A DNA stretch of 7,227 bases, taken from Desulfovibrionaceae bacterium. Its GTDB lineage: Bacteria; Desulfobacterota; Desulfovibrionia; Desulfovibrionales; Desulfovibrionaceae. The stretch is from positions 1 through 7,227 of the forward strand of contig CAAGJV010000451.1 of NCBI GenBank assembly GCA_900770205.1, in the 5' to 3' direction. This document shows, piece by piece, positions 1-5,819 of the stretch. The position numbers and the translations under genes were made by a program. The notes beneath the pieces were generated by a model, which saw only the letters and a program-made list of their open reading frames with translations, had not been told where the DNA came from and searched no databases. Position 1 is the first letter of the stretch; every line of letters starts with the position of its first letter.

Positions 1-708
1 CGGGCCTTTGCCGGAACGCGCCCCCTGTATGTAGCCAAGGGCAGCGCTGCCGGGCGCGCCGCCAGCCGCGGCTTCCATATTGCCGATCATTCCGAAGAAG
101 GCCTGGAAGGCATGCTTTCTATTTTTGGCGGCAAGTTCACGACATACCGTCTCATGGCGGAAAAGCTCTGCGATATCCTGTGCGAAAAGCTGGGGGTTCA
201 TGCCGTATGCCGCACTGCGGAAGAAGCGCTCATTCCCGATCCTTCTCCCGCCATGCTGCAGAAGGCCTCAAAGTTCTTCCCCGTGCATAGCGTTCCTCTT
301 GTGGCGAACCGCCTGGGCGATGCCTTCCCCATTGTTGTGGAGAAGGCCGCAGCCATGAAGAGCAATCCTCTCCTTTGCGAATGCGAAATGGTGAGCCGCG
401 CGGAGATTGAATATGTGGCTTCCGATCCCGCCAGCCAGTCCATGACGGACGTGCGCCTGCGCACCCGACTGGGCATGGGCACCTGCCAGGGAACCTTCTG
501 TTCTCTCCGTACCATCGGTGCGCTGACGGAATGCCGTACACCGTTCCCTGTTTCTCCGGCCGACAATCTCCGGGAATTTCTCCAGGAACGCTGGAAGGGC
601 CTTCGCCCTGCACTGTGGGGGCTTCAGGCTCGGGAAATGGAACTGGGCCGCGCTGTGTATGCAGCTACTCTGAACATCGATGGAGCAAAAGATGAACAGA
701 ACATCTGA
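1..708 (+). CDS. glpA: Anaerobic glycerol-3-phosphate dehydrogenase subunit A, C-terminal part
   Basis: This is the last 235 codons of the catalytic FAD subunit; the N-terminal FAD-binding half lies outside the window. The frame is open from base 1. GlpA oxidises sn-glycerol-3-phosphate to dihydroxyacetone phosphate as part of the GlpABC complex. The sequence begins with the end of the DAO-type oxidoreductase fold, including the typical GGKFTTYRLMAE stretch encoded at about 127-162. It then has a C-terminal BFD-like [2Fe-2S] domain with its four cysteines: CEC (376-384) and CQGTFC (484-501), set in an RTRLGMGTCQG context very close to what I recall of E. coli GlpA. The BFD domain separates this anaerobic enzyme from the aerobic GlpD type. 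The stop lies inside the glpB start region (17-nt overlap with the preferred glpB start), so translation is probably coupled. Confidence 0.95.
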   Translation, partial: RAFAGTRPLYVAKGSAAGRAASRGFHIADHSEEGLEGMLSIFGGKFTTYRLMAEKLCDILCEKLGVHAVCRTAEEALIPDPSPAMLQKASKFFPVHSVPLVANRLGDAFPIVVEKAAAMKSNPLLCECEMVSRAEIEYVASDPASQSMTDVRLRTRLGMGTCQGTFCSLRTIGALTECRTPFPVSPADNLREFLQERWKGLRPALWGLQAREMELGRAVYAATLNIDGAKDEQNI

Positions 709-1942
709 CATAGTAGTGGTTGGTTCCGGGCTGGCCGGCATGAGCGCCGCGCTGACTGCTGCGCAGAAGGGAAAGAAAGTAACGCTGATCACGCACGGGG
801 CTGGAACCATGGCCGTGAGCAGCGGATGCATTGATGTTCTCGGCTATCTTGATAAAAAGCGCGTGGATAATCCTTTTGAGGCCATGGAAAATCTTCCTGC
901 CGGGCATCCGTACACGCTGATTGGCGGTGCGGAAAATGTGAAGGAAGCGCTTTCCTGGTTCAAAGGCATCTGCCGGAAGGGCGGGATGGATTTTTCCTCT
1001 GCCGGAGAAGAAGAGAATCATCGCCTTGTTACCGTGATGGGAACCCTTAAGCCGAGCTTTTTCTGCCCCGACAGCTTTAATACAGAGTGCCTGAAAAGCG
1101 TGCATCGCGCTGCGGTTGTCACGGTGGAAGGCATGAAAGATGTTCACCCGGGGCTGATTATCGATCAGCTCCGCCGCTACCGCGAATTTGCCGACATGGA
1201 GTTTATGGAAGCTACGCTTCCCTGCCCCGTGGAGCATGCGCACAGGAACATCACCCCGCTCGACATCGCCCGCTATGTGGAAAAGCCGGAAGGGGAAGAT
1301 TGGCTGCAAAAGAGCCTTGCCCCGTATGCCAGGCTGTACAAGGTTCTTCTTGTTCCGCCGATATGTGGCATGAAGCACAGCCAGCAGATATGGAACAGGA
1401 TCTGTTCTTCTCTTAAGGTGAGGATAGTGGAAATGGTTTCCATTCCTCCCGGAGTCGGCGGGCTGCGCCTGAGGGAAGTGCTGAAGAATGCTCTGAATGA
1501 GGCCGGCGTTTACATGGTGGAGAATGCCGAAGTTGTCCGGGCGGAAGTGGAAGACGGGGTCTGCAGGGCCGTATATACGGCTACCTCTTCGGGAGAAAAC
1601 CGCTGGCAGGCGGAGAGCTTTGTTGTTGCCACGGGAGGGCTTCTGAGCGGAGGCATCGGTACGGAACCGGGGAAGGCATGGGAGTGCATTTTCGGCCTGC
1701 CGATCGAAGCGCCGTCTTCTTCGGAAGACTGGTCGTCTCCTGATATTTTCGGCAAAAGTTTTTTTGCCAGCATGGGCGTTAAGGTGAACGGCGAACTGCA
1801 GCCCGTGGATGCGGAAGGCAACGTTGCCCTTGCCAATGTACGCTTTGCTGGGCGTATCCTGAGCGGTTATGATTTTGCGGCGGAAAAAAGCGGCCAGGGA
1901 GTGGCTCTGTCCACAGGCCGATATGCCGGAATGCTGGCATAA
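692..1942 (+). CDS. glpB: Anaerobic glycerol-3-phosphate dehydrogenase subunit B
   Basis: This 416-residue flavoprotein is the second subunit of GlpABC and is close to the roughly 420 residues usual for GlpB. The N-terminus carries a Rossmann FAD motif, G11-S-G13-L-A-G16, after a hydrophobic beta strand. Next come an SSGCIDVLGYL segment, similar to the SSGSLDLL region of E. coli GlpB, a central PPGVGGLRL stretch, and a C-terminal GRILSGYDFAAEKSGQGVAL segment that matches the family's second FAD-contacting region. I chose the ATG at 692 because GGAG at 682-685 sits 6 nt before it. An in-frame ATG at 680 would add four residues but has no clear Shine-Dalgarno sequence. The gene overlaps the end of glpA and is followed 12 nt later by glpC, so it is the middle cistron of one operon. 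Its role in passing electrons from GlpA to GlpC is family knowledge. Confidence 0.93.
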   Translation: MNRTSDIVVVGSGLAGMSAALTAAQKGKKVTLITHGAGTMAVSSGCIDVLGYLDKKRVDNPFEAMENLPAGHPYTLIGGAENVKEALSWFKGICRKGGMDFSSAGEEENHRLVTVMGTLKPSFFCPDSFNTECLKSVHRAAVVTVEGMKDVHPGLIIDQLRRYREFADMEFMEATLPCPVEHAHRNITPLDIARYVEKPEGEDWLQKSLAPYARLYKVLLVPPICGMKHSQQIWNRICSSLKVRIVEMVSIPPGVGGLRLREVLKNALNEAGVYMVENAEVVRAEVEDGVCRAVYTATSSGENRWQAESFVVATGGLLSGGIGTEPGKAWECIFGLPIEAPSSSEDWSSPDIFGKSFFASMGVKVNGELQPVDAEGNVALANVRFAGRILSGYDFAAEKSGQGVALSTGRYAGMLA

Positions 1943-1954
1943 AAGGAGTAGGAA

Positions 1955-3160
1955 ATGAAGCGCCATATCAATCCTGATAAATGCGTTGCCTGCTCCACCT
2001 GTGTGGTGCAGTGCCCTGTGGCGGAAGTGACCTCGAAGTTCCTCGGCCCCCGTATGCTTGGCCCGGCTTCGGAACGCTTCCGCATGATGAACGAGGGAGA
2101 AGATACTTCCCTCAGCTACTGCGCAAACTGCAAGAACTGCGACATTTCCTGCCCGCAGGGGGTGGAAGTTTCCAATATCAATATGCTTGCCCGTGCGGCA
2201 TACTGCCGGGAAAATCCCCCTTCCTTCCGCGACTGGATGCTGGCGCATGGAGAGCTTGAGGCCAAGATAGTCAGCTACTTTCCGGCTTTTCTTGCTAACT
2301 TCGGCATGGCAAACCCCATTTCGAAGCAGATCCTCGACTTTGTCGGCGTGAGCAAAAAGGCCTCTCTGCCCAAATTCGCCTCGAAGCAGTTTCCGGCCAT
2401 GTTCAAGGAATACGAACAGCCGGGCAATCTTTCCAAGCGCGTTGTTTTCTACCCGGGCTGCTATATCAAGGCCTATGCGCCGCAGACGGGCATGGACCTG
2501 GTATGGCTGCTCAACAAGGCCGGATACAGGGTGGAATACCCGGAAGTGTTCTGCTGCTGCGGCACGCCCCTTTACACCAACGGCTTTGAGAACGATGCAA
2601 GAAAGAATGCGGCGAAGAACCTTGAGGAACTTGCGGCATGGCGCAAGGCCGGTATTCCCGTGCTTTCTCTCTGCCCCAGCTGCCAGCTTATGTTCAAGTC
2701 TGAAATTCCGGCCTTCTTCCCTGAACTTGCCGAAAGCATGGAATCGACCGCGCTTGACGATGCCATGGAGTTCATTCTCGGCTGTATCGAGAGGGGAGAG
2801 CTGGATATATCGGAAGCAGACACCGCGCCGCTCGACATCATCTATCATGCTCCGTGTCATCTGCGGGCGCAGGGCATAGGCTTCCCCGGGCTTGATATCC
2901 TCCGTATGCTGCCGGGAGTACGGGCTGTTAATGCCGATGCCGGCTGCTGCGGCATATCGGGAAGCTACGGCTTCAAGAAGGAGAAGTATGAAATCGGCAT
3001 GGCTATCGGTTCCAAGCTGTTCGACACCATAAAGAACAGTGGAATACGCCAGGTTGCCACAGAGTGCGGAACCTGCAAAGTGCAGATTGTTCATGGAACG
3101 GGTAATCCGTGCGACCATCCTCTGAGCATCTTGAGGAAACGTCTGGAGAAGCACGGCTGA
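1955..3160 (+). CDS. glpC: Anaerobic glycerol-3-phosphate dehydrogenase iron-sulfur subunit C
   Basis: This 401-residue subunit anchors GlpAB at the membrane and passes electrons to quinone. Two ferredoxin-type [4Fe-4S] motifs are complete: C10-C13-C16-C20-P and C56-C59-C62-C66-P. Two CCG (cysteine-rich, heterodisulfide-reductase-like) domains follow. The first has C169, a CCCG at 200-203 and CPSC at 240-243. The second has C301, CCG at 331-333 and CGTC at 371-374. No long hydrophobic helix is obvious, as is usual for GlpC, which associates peripherally. AAGGAG at 1943-1948 lies 6 nt before the ATG, directly after the glpB stop. CCG proteins also occur in lactate utilisation and heterodisulfide reductase complexes, but the glpAB context settles the assignment. 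A strong terminator follows, so glpC ends the operon. Confidence 0.95.
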   Translation: MKRHINPDKCVACSTCVVQCPVAEVTSKFLGPRMLGPASERFRMMNEGEDTSLSYCANCKNCDISCPQGVEVSNINMLARAAYCRENPPSFRDWMLAHGELEAKIVSYFPAFLANFGMANPISKQILDFVGVSKKASLPKFASKQFPAMFKEYEQPGNLSKRVVFYPGCYIKAYAPQTGMDLVWLLNKAGYRVEYPEVFCCCGTPLYTNGFENDARKNAAKNLEELAAWRKAGIPVLSLCPSCQLMFKSEIPAFFPELAESMESTALDDAMEFILGCIERGELDISEADTAPLDIIYHAPCHLRAQGIGFPGLDILRMLPGVRAVNADAGCCGISGSYGFKKEKYEIGMAIGSKLFDTIKNSGIRQVATECGTCKVQIVHGTGNPCDHPLSILRKRLEKHG

Positions 3161-3179
3161 TAATCATTGCAGGAGAACC

Positions 3180-3218
3180 TTATTCCCCGGTTCTCAGACG
3201 CCGGGGAATAATTTTTTT
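3180..3218 (+). terminator. Intrinsic terminator of the glp operon
   Basis: An 11-bp perfect stem (3180-3190 with 3201-3211), containing a CCCCGG/CCGGGG core, has a 10-nt loop and is followed at once by seven T residues (3212-3218). It begins 20 nt after the glpC stop. A second 7-bp stem (3173-3179 with 3189-3195) overlaps the ascending arm and could compete with it or form a pseudoknot. Confidence 0.92.
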
Positions 3219-3239
3219 GTTGGTTTGAGAGAAATTTCC

Positions 3240-3269
3240 TTTACTTTTTTGAGAAGGACACCATTTAAA
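3240..3269 (+). promoter_or_regulatory. Possible sigma-70-type promoter for the DsrE-like gene
   Basis: TTTACT (3240-3245) and TTTAAA (3264-3269) are separated by 18 nt, each matching four of six consensus positions. They lie in an AT-rich stretch between the glp terminator and the next gene, where a promoter is expected. The match is weak and the call rests mainly on position. Confidence 0.3.
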
Positions 3270-3318
3270 AAGAAAGGCTGCGAGGGATTGCAACTTTAAG
3301 AACAAAAGGAGCTTTGAA

Positions 3319-3732
3319 ATGAAGTATGACCTTATTCTTCATGTTAATGTGAACGATGCCGATGTGTTTAAGCTGGCTTTCAGCCAGGCTGCCGCCTACA
3401 AGAAGCAGGCGCTGCTTAAAAAGCATCAGATTTCCGCCCTTGATATTGCGGCGGAAGCCGGATTCGGCGCCATAGAAACCTTTGAAGGATTTAAAATCGT
3501 CATGGTCGTCAACGGCGCCGGTGTGCAGCAGCTGGTCAAGGAAAATACGGCTCTTCTGGCGAAAGCCCAGGAAGCCGTGGCGAACGGCCTTAAGATCCAT
3601 GTCGGGCAGTGTTCCATGGATGCCTACCATATCGAGAAATCTCAGCTGTGGTCGTTCATTGAAGTCGTGCCTTCTGCCACGCTTGATATGGTAACGATGC
3701 AGAATGAAGGATTTTCCTACATTAAAGTATAG
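3319..3732 (+). CDS. DsrE/DsrF-like family protein
   Basis: This small soluble protein of 137 residues has no signal peptide or membrane segment. The opening beta strand (KYDLILHVNV), the FKIVMVVNGAGVQQL strand with its VNG turn near residues 59-73, and the ending FIEVVPSATLDMVTMQNEGFSYIKV match the pattern I know for COG1416 DsrE-like proteins, in which a VVP segment and a Q-x-x-G-[YF]-x-Y-I end are characteristic. The family is related to sulfur-relay proteins, but most COG1416 members have no proven reaction. C98 is the only cysteine and sits at the start of the helix after the LKIHVGQC strand, where active-site cysteines occur in the superfamily. AAGGAG at 3306-3311 lies 7 nt before the ATG. 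It is probably its own transcription unit, between the glp terminator and a bidirectional terminator. A role in sulfur transfer is possible but not shown. Confidence 0.85.
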   Translation: MKYDLILHVNVNDADVFKLAFSQAAAYKKQALLKKHQISALDIAAEAGFGAIETFEGFKIVMVVNGAGVQQLVKENTALLAKAQEAVANGLKIHVGQCSMDAYHIEKSQLWSFIEVVPSATLDMVTMQNEGFSYIKV

Positions 3733-3751
3733 TCATTTTTAACCAGAGAGA

Positions 3752-3777
3752 AATATTTCCTCTCTGCCGTGCAAAAA
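3752..3777. repeat. 26-nt direct repeat, copy 1 (terminator-associated)
   Basis: This copy matches 5711-5736 at 24 of 26 positions in the same orientation; the mismatches are at repeat positions 8 and 11. It runs from an AATATTT end to GCCGTGCAAAAA. Its right end overlaps the ascending arm of the bidirectional terminator. Read on the minus strand, it is the sequence from the T-tract of the cstA terminator onward. Confidence 0.8.
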
Positions 3778-3818
3778 AAGCCCTTCATAAAATAATATGG
3801 AGGGCTTTTTTTGCACGG
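3767..3818. terminator. Bidirectional intrinsic terminator between dsrE-like gene and cstA
   Basis: A perfect 18-bp inverted repeat (3767-3784 with 3801-3818) includes an A7 tract on one arm and a T7 tract on the other, around an AGCCCT/AGGGCT core. On the + strand the stem can extend inward through one G-U and four more pairs (3786-3789 with 3796-3799), leaving a 6-nt loop. Read either way, a GC core is followed by seven T residues, so it should end both the DsrE-like (+) and cstA (-) transcripts. Confidence 0.93.
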
Positions 3819-3843
3819 AATATTTCAGGCAATTTTTAGAACA

Positions 3844-5328
3844 TTAGTTTTTCCACGGTGATGCAGCGATGTGAGCGCCTATGCTTTCACGATGCTCCGC
3901 TTTGCAGAAGTGCAGGAAGAGAGCGAGGCATGCGAGGGAAAACACGATGCCCGTGAGCGTAGAGGCTTCCATGGGAAGGCTGAGGCCTATGGGAGAATAG
4001 CAGATGTAGGCCGTGCATACCGTGGTCATGAATACGGCCGGAGCGGTGGTTATCCAGTGCAGGCGGCCATGGCGGGCAAGCCACACGGAAAAGGCCCACA
4101 GGCTTACGCAGGACATAGTTTGGTTGGCCCAGCCGAAGTATCTCCAGATAATGGGAAAGTCGAGCAGGGTGAGTGCCACGCCGCCTGTAAACAGGGGCAG
4201 AACGGTGAGTACGCGCTTCGTCACGCTTTTCTGGTCGATGTGGAAATGATCAGCCAGCATGACGCGTGCGGCGCGGAAGGCCGTATCGCCGGTGCTTATG
4301 GGCAGCAGCACCACGCCGAGTATGGCGAATATACCGCCTACAGGCCCAAGCAGCGTAAGGGCTATTTCCTGCACCACCAGAGTGGGAGCCCCCTTGGGCC
4401 CCATGGCTGCGGAAAGAGCGGCTGAATCGGGGTAGAAGGAGAGGGCGAGCGTGGCCCAGATGAGACCGAGCATGCCTTCGGTGATCATGGCTCCGTAGAA
4501 CACTCGGCGGCCCATCTTTTCATTAGTCATGCAGCGTGCTCGCAGAGGGGACTGCGTGGCGTGGAAGCCGCTGATGGCGCCGCAGGCGATGGTGATGAAA
4601 AGTATCGGCCAGACTGGAACACCTGCGGGGTGAACGTTGGCAAAGAAGTTTGTATTAGGCAGGATTTCATACCCCTGCGTGAAGAGCGCCACGATAAGTC
4701 CGAAAGCCATGAAGATGAGCAGTACGCCTACTATGGGATAGAAGCGGCTGACAATGCGGTCGAAAGGAATGATAGTGGCGAGGAAATAGTAGCCGAAGAT
4801 AAGTATGCTCCATGCCAGTGTGGGTGCGGAGGGAAAAAGGTTCGTCAGAAAATGGGGAAAGAGGCTGGAAAGCAGCGCAGCCGGAGCCAGCACGAAGGTA
4901 GCCCCCACCATAACCATGAAGAGAATGGTGAAGCATTCCATGAAGATGCGCATGCCCCGGCCGAGATTGCGGCCTATGATTTCGGGGTAGCTTATACCAT
5001 CTTCCCGGATGGAAATCATGCCGGCGACATAATCATGAACGGCGCCGGCGAAAATGGAACCCAACACCACCCACAAAAGCGCCACAGGGCCGTAGAGCGC
5101 ACCGAGAATGGTGCCAAGCACGGGGCCGAGCCCGGCAATATTGATCATCTGGCTCATGTAGAGCTTCCAGAGGGGCATGGGTTCAAAGTCCATGCCGTCC
5201 CTTCTGGTCATAACGGGAGTTTCACGGGAGCCGTCTGCTCCGAAAACATGTTCTACAAAAGCGCCATACAGCGCGTAGCCTGCCACAAGCAGAGCGCAGC
5301 AGGCAAAGAAATACAGGGTGCCAAACAT
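3844..5328 (-). CDS. cstA: CstA-family carbon starvation protein, pyruvate or peptide transporter
   Basis: This polytopic inner-membrane carrier of 494 residues is the short form of CstA; the E. coli protein is about 700. Relatives are pyruvate/proton symporters (BtsT) or are linked to peptide uptake under carbon limitation; the substrate here is unknown. Family segments are clear: NIAGLGPVLGTILGALYGPVA (63-83, first 20 or so residues), FAGAVHDYVAGMISIREDG (93-111), SGFHATQSPLRARCMTNEKM (253-272), PISTGDTAFRAARVMLAD (343-360) and FGWANQ (398-403). Many hydrophobic helices run through the protein, starting at residues 4-24. The ATG at 5328 gives the usual N-terminus, with YG-x-FVE-x-VFG after the first helix. 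The best Shine-Dalgarno, GGAGG (5355-5351), is 22 nt upstream with a hairpin between; a weak GGA lies 6 nt before the ATG. The gene has a long structured leader and ends at a bidirectional terminator. Confidence 0.93.
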   Translation of the reverse strand: MFGTLYFFACCALLVAGYALYGAFVEHVFGADGSRETPVMTRRDGMDFEPMPLWKLYMSQMINIAGLGPVLGTILGALYGPVALLWVVLGSIFAGAVHDYVAGMISIREDGISYPEIIGRNLGRGMRIFMECFTILFMVMVGATFVLAPAALLSSLFPHFLTNLFPSAPTLAWSILIFGYYFLATIIPFDRIVSRFYPIVGVLLIFMAFGLIVALFTQGYEILPNTNFFANVHPAGVPVWPILFITIACGAISGFHATQSPLRARCMTNEKMGRRVFYGAMITEGMLGLIWATLALSFYPDSAALSAAMGPKGAPTLVVQEIALTLLGPVGGIFAILGVVLLPISTGDTAFRAARVMLADHFHIDQKSVTKRVLTVLPLFTGGVALTLLDFPIIWRYFGWANQTMSCVSLWAFSVWLARHGRLHWITTAPAVFMTTVCTAYICYSPIGLSLPMEASTLTGIVFSLACLALFLHFCKAEHRESIGAHIAASPWKN

Positions 5329-5374
5329 AACAGATCCGGCCTGAGCCGGCCCTCCGATGCCCTATGATCAGGGC
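5329..5374 (-). promoter_or_regulatory. cstA ribosome binding region bracketed by two hairpins
   Basis: Reading toward cstA, a GCCCT/AGGGC hairpin (5374-5370 with 5363-5359, 6-nt loop) is followed by an unpaired stretch holding GGAGG (5355-5351). Then comes a CCGGC-TCAG-GCCGG hairpin (5349-5336), 7 further nt, and the ATG. The linear distance from GGAGG to ATG is 22 nt, too long for normal initiation. If the second hairpin folds, the effective spacing is about 8 nt. A weak GGA at 5337-5335 is the alternative binding site. Confidence 0.55.
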
Positions 5375-5662
5375 AGTTTTCGCGATCGGGCGAGTAAAGA
5401 ATGCTCCTTTCGGAGCGGCGGGCATGCGTTTTGCGCAGCCGCTTCTCCCTGAGGGCTGGCGCCGGAGAACTGCCGTTCTTTCTTCGTTGTTCTGCCGCGC
5501 GGCTTGGAAAAGGCATGTTCTTCAACTTCGGCGTATCTTCGCCCTCGTGTCCGAGCGAGTGGAGTTTTCATCTGCTCCGCTCTTATCCCGCTGCTGAGAA
5601 ATCGTCATTCCTTGCAGCGGGGCAGGAAATGCACGTTGCTCCCGTGCGGGAGGATTTGTCAA
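5375..5662 (-). other. Structured leader or intergenic region upstream of cstA
   Basis: I find no convincing gene in the stretch from 5329 to 5819. On the cstA strand this part can form a row of local hairpins: CTCCCG/CGGGAG (5652-5639), an 8-bp CCCGCTGC/GCAGCGGG stem (5621-5614 with 5594-5587, 19-nt loop containing AAGGA), TTCTCC/GGAGAA (5469-5464 with 5447-5442), a 7-bp stem with one bulge (5440-5421), and GCTCC-GAAA-GGAGC with a GNRA tetraloop (5416-5403). A perfect TTGACA lies at 5662-5657, but no good -10 box follows at 16-18 nt. The region could be a regulated 5' leader, a structured RNA, or a dispersed intergenic repeat; the sequence alone does not decide. Confidence 0.4.
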
Positions 5663-5698
5663 GCATAAATTTGCTACTTTTGTGGAGATATCGATGCT

Positions 5699-5714
5699 TA
5701 TTCTGAAAAGAATA
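5699..5714. repeat. Small inverted repeat with GAAA loop
   Basis: TATTCT and AGAATA form a perfect 6-bp stem around GAAA on the + strand, followed by a T-rich run. It overlaps the start of the second 26-nt repeat copy. It is AT-rich and weak, and no gene on the + strand ends just before it, so a terminator role is doubtful. Confidence 0.4.
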
Positions 5715-5736
5715 TTTTCTTTCTGCCGTGCAAAAA
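5711..5736. repeat. 26-nt direct repeat, copy 2 (terminator-associated)
   Basis: This is the second copy of the sequence at 3752-3777, with 24 of 26 positions identical. As in copy 1, on the minus strand it starts with the T-tract of a terminator hairpin and continues with GCACGGCAGA and an AT-rich end. The two copies bracket the whole cstA unit, about 1.96 kb apart. Confidence 0.8.
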
Positions 5737-5752
5737 CTTCCCGGTCTGGAAG
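5732..5752 (-). terminator. Weak intrinsic terminator after the hydrolase pseudogene
   Basis: On the minus strand, CTTCC (5752-5748) and GGAAG (5741-5737) form a 5-bp stem with a 6-nt loop, followed directly by five T residues (5736-5732). It lies 67 nt after the TAG that ends the hydrolase reading frame. The stem is short, so termination may be partial. Confidence 0.55.
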
Positions 5753-5819
5753 GGGTTATTCATAAATTTTTAAAGTAATACTTAAAGAATTGTAGAAGGC
5801 GCTGCTGCTATACGGCCGG

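Noticed and set aside
680..691. ATG at 680 as the glpB start
   Set aside because: It lacks a Shine-Dalgarno sequence, whereas the ATG at 692 has GGAG at 6 nt and begins directly before the FAD-binding strand.
665..3154. An 829-codon open frame on the minus strand across glpB and glpC
   Set aside because: It lies wholly antisense to two well-identified genes, its product shows no known motifs and has an atypical His- and Arg-rich composition, and it is explained by the codon bias of the + strand genes.
3746..3764. GAGAG-AAATATTT-CTCTC palindrome-like sequence as a separate operator
   Set aside because: The symmetry is imperfect, and it sits in the 3' region of the DsrE-like gene where it overlaps the 26-nt repeat and terminator; no regulated promoter is nearby.
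4561..5367. A 268-codon open frame on the + strand
   Set aside because: It is antisense to most of the clearly recognised cstA gene, and its His-, Gly- and Glu-rich product is typical of a shadow of a membrane protein gene.
5368..5571. A 67-codon minus-strand frame in the cstA leader that could be a leader peptide
   Set aside because: The product is highly basic without motifs, the GGAG before its ATG is only 3 nt away, and the region is better explained as a run of hairpins. It would be reopened if the protein were conserved in relatives.
5634..5662. A perfect TTGACA (5662-5657) as a cstA promoter
   Set aside because: At 16-18 nt downstream there is no TATAAT-like hexamer; the spacing region is instead a GC-rich hairpin. 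A promoter may exist here but cannot be placed.
5401..5706. A 101-codon + strand frame between cstA and the hydrolase
   Set aside because: There is no ribosome binding site and no recognisable motif, and it overlaps the hairpin-rich leader on the other strand.
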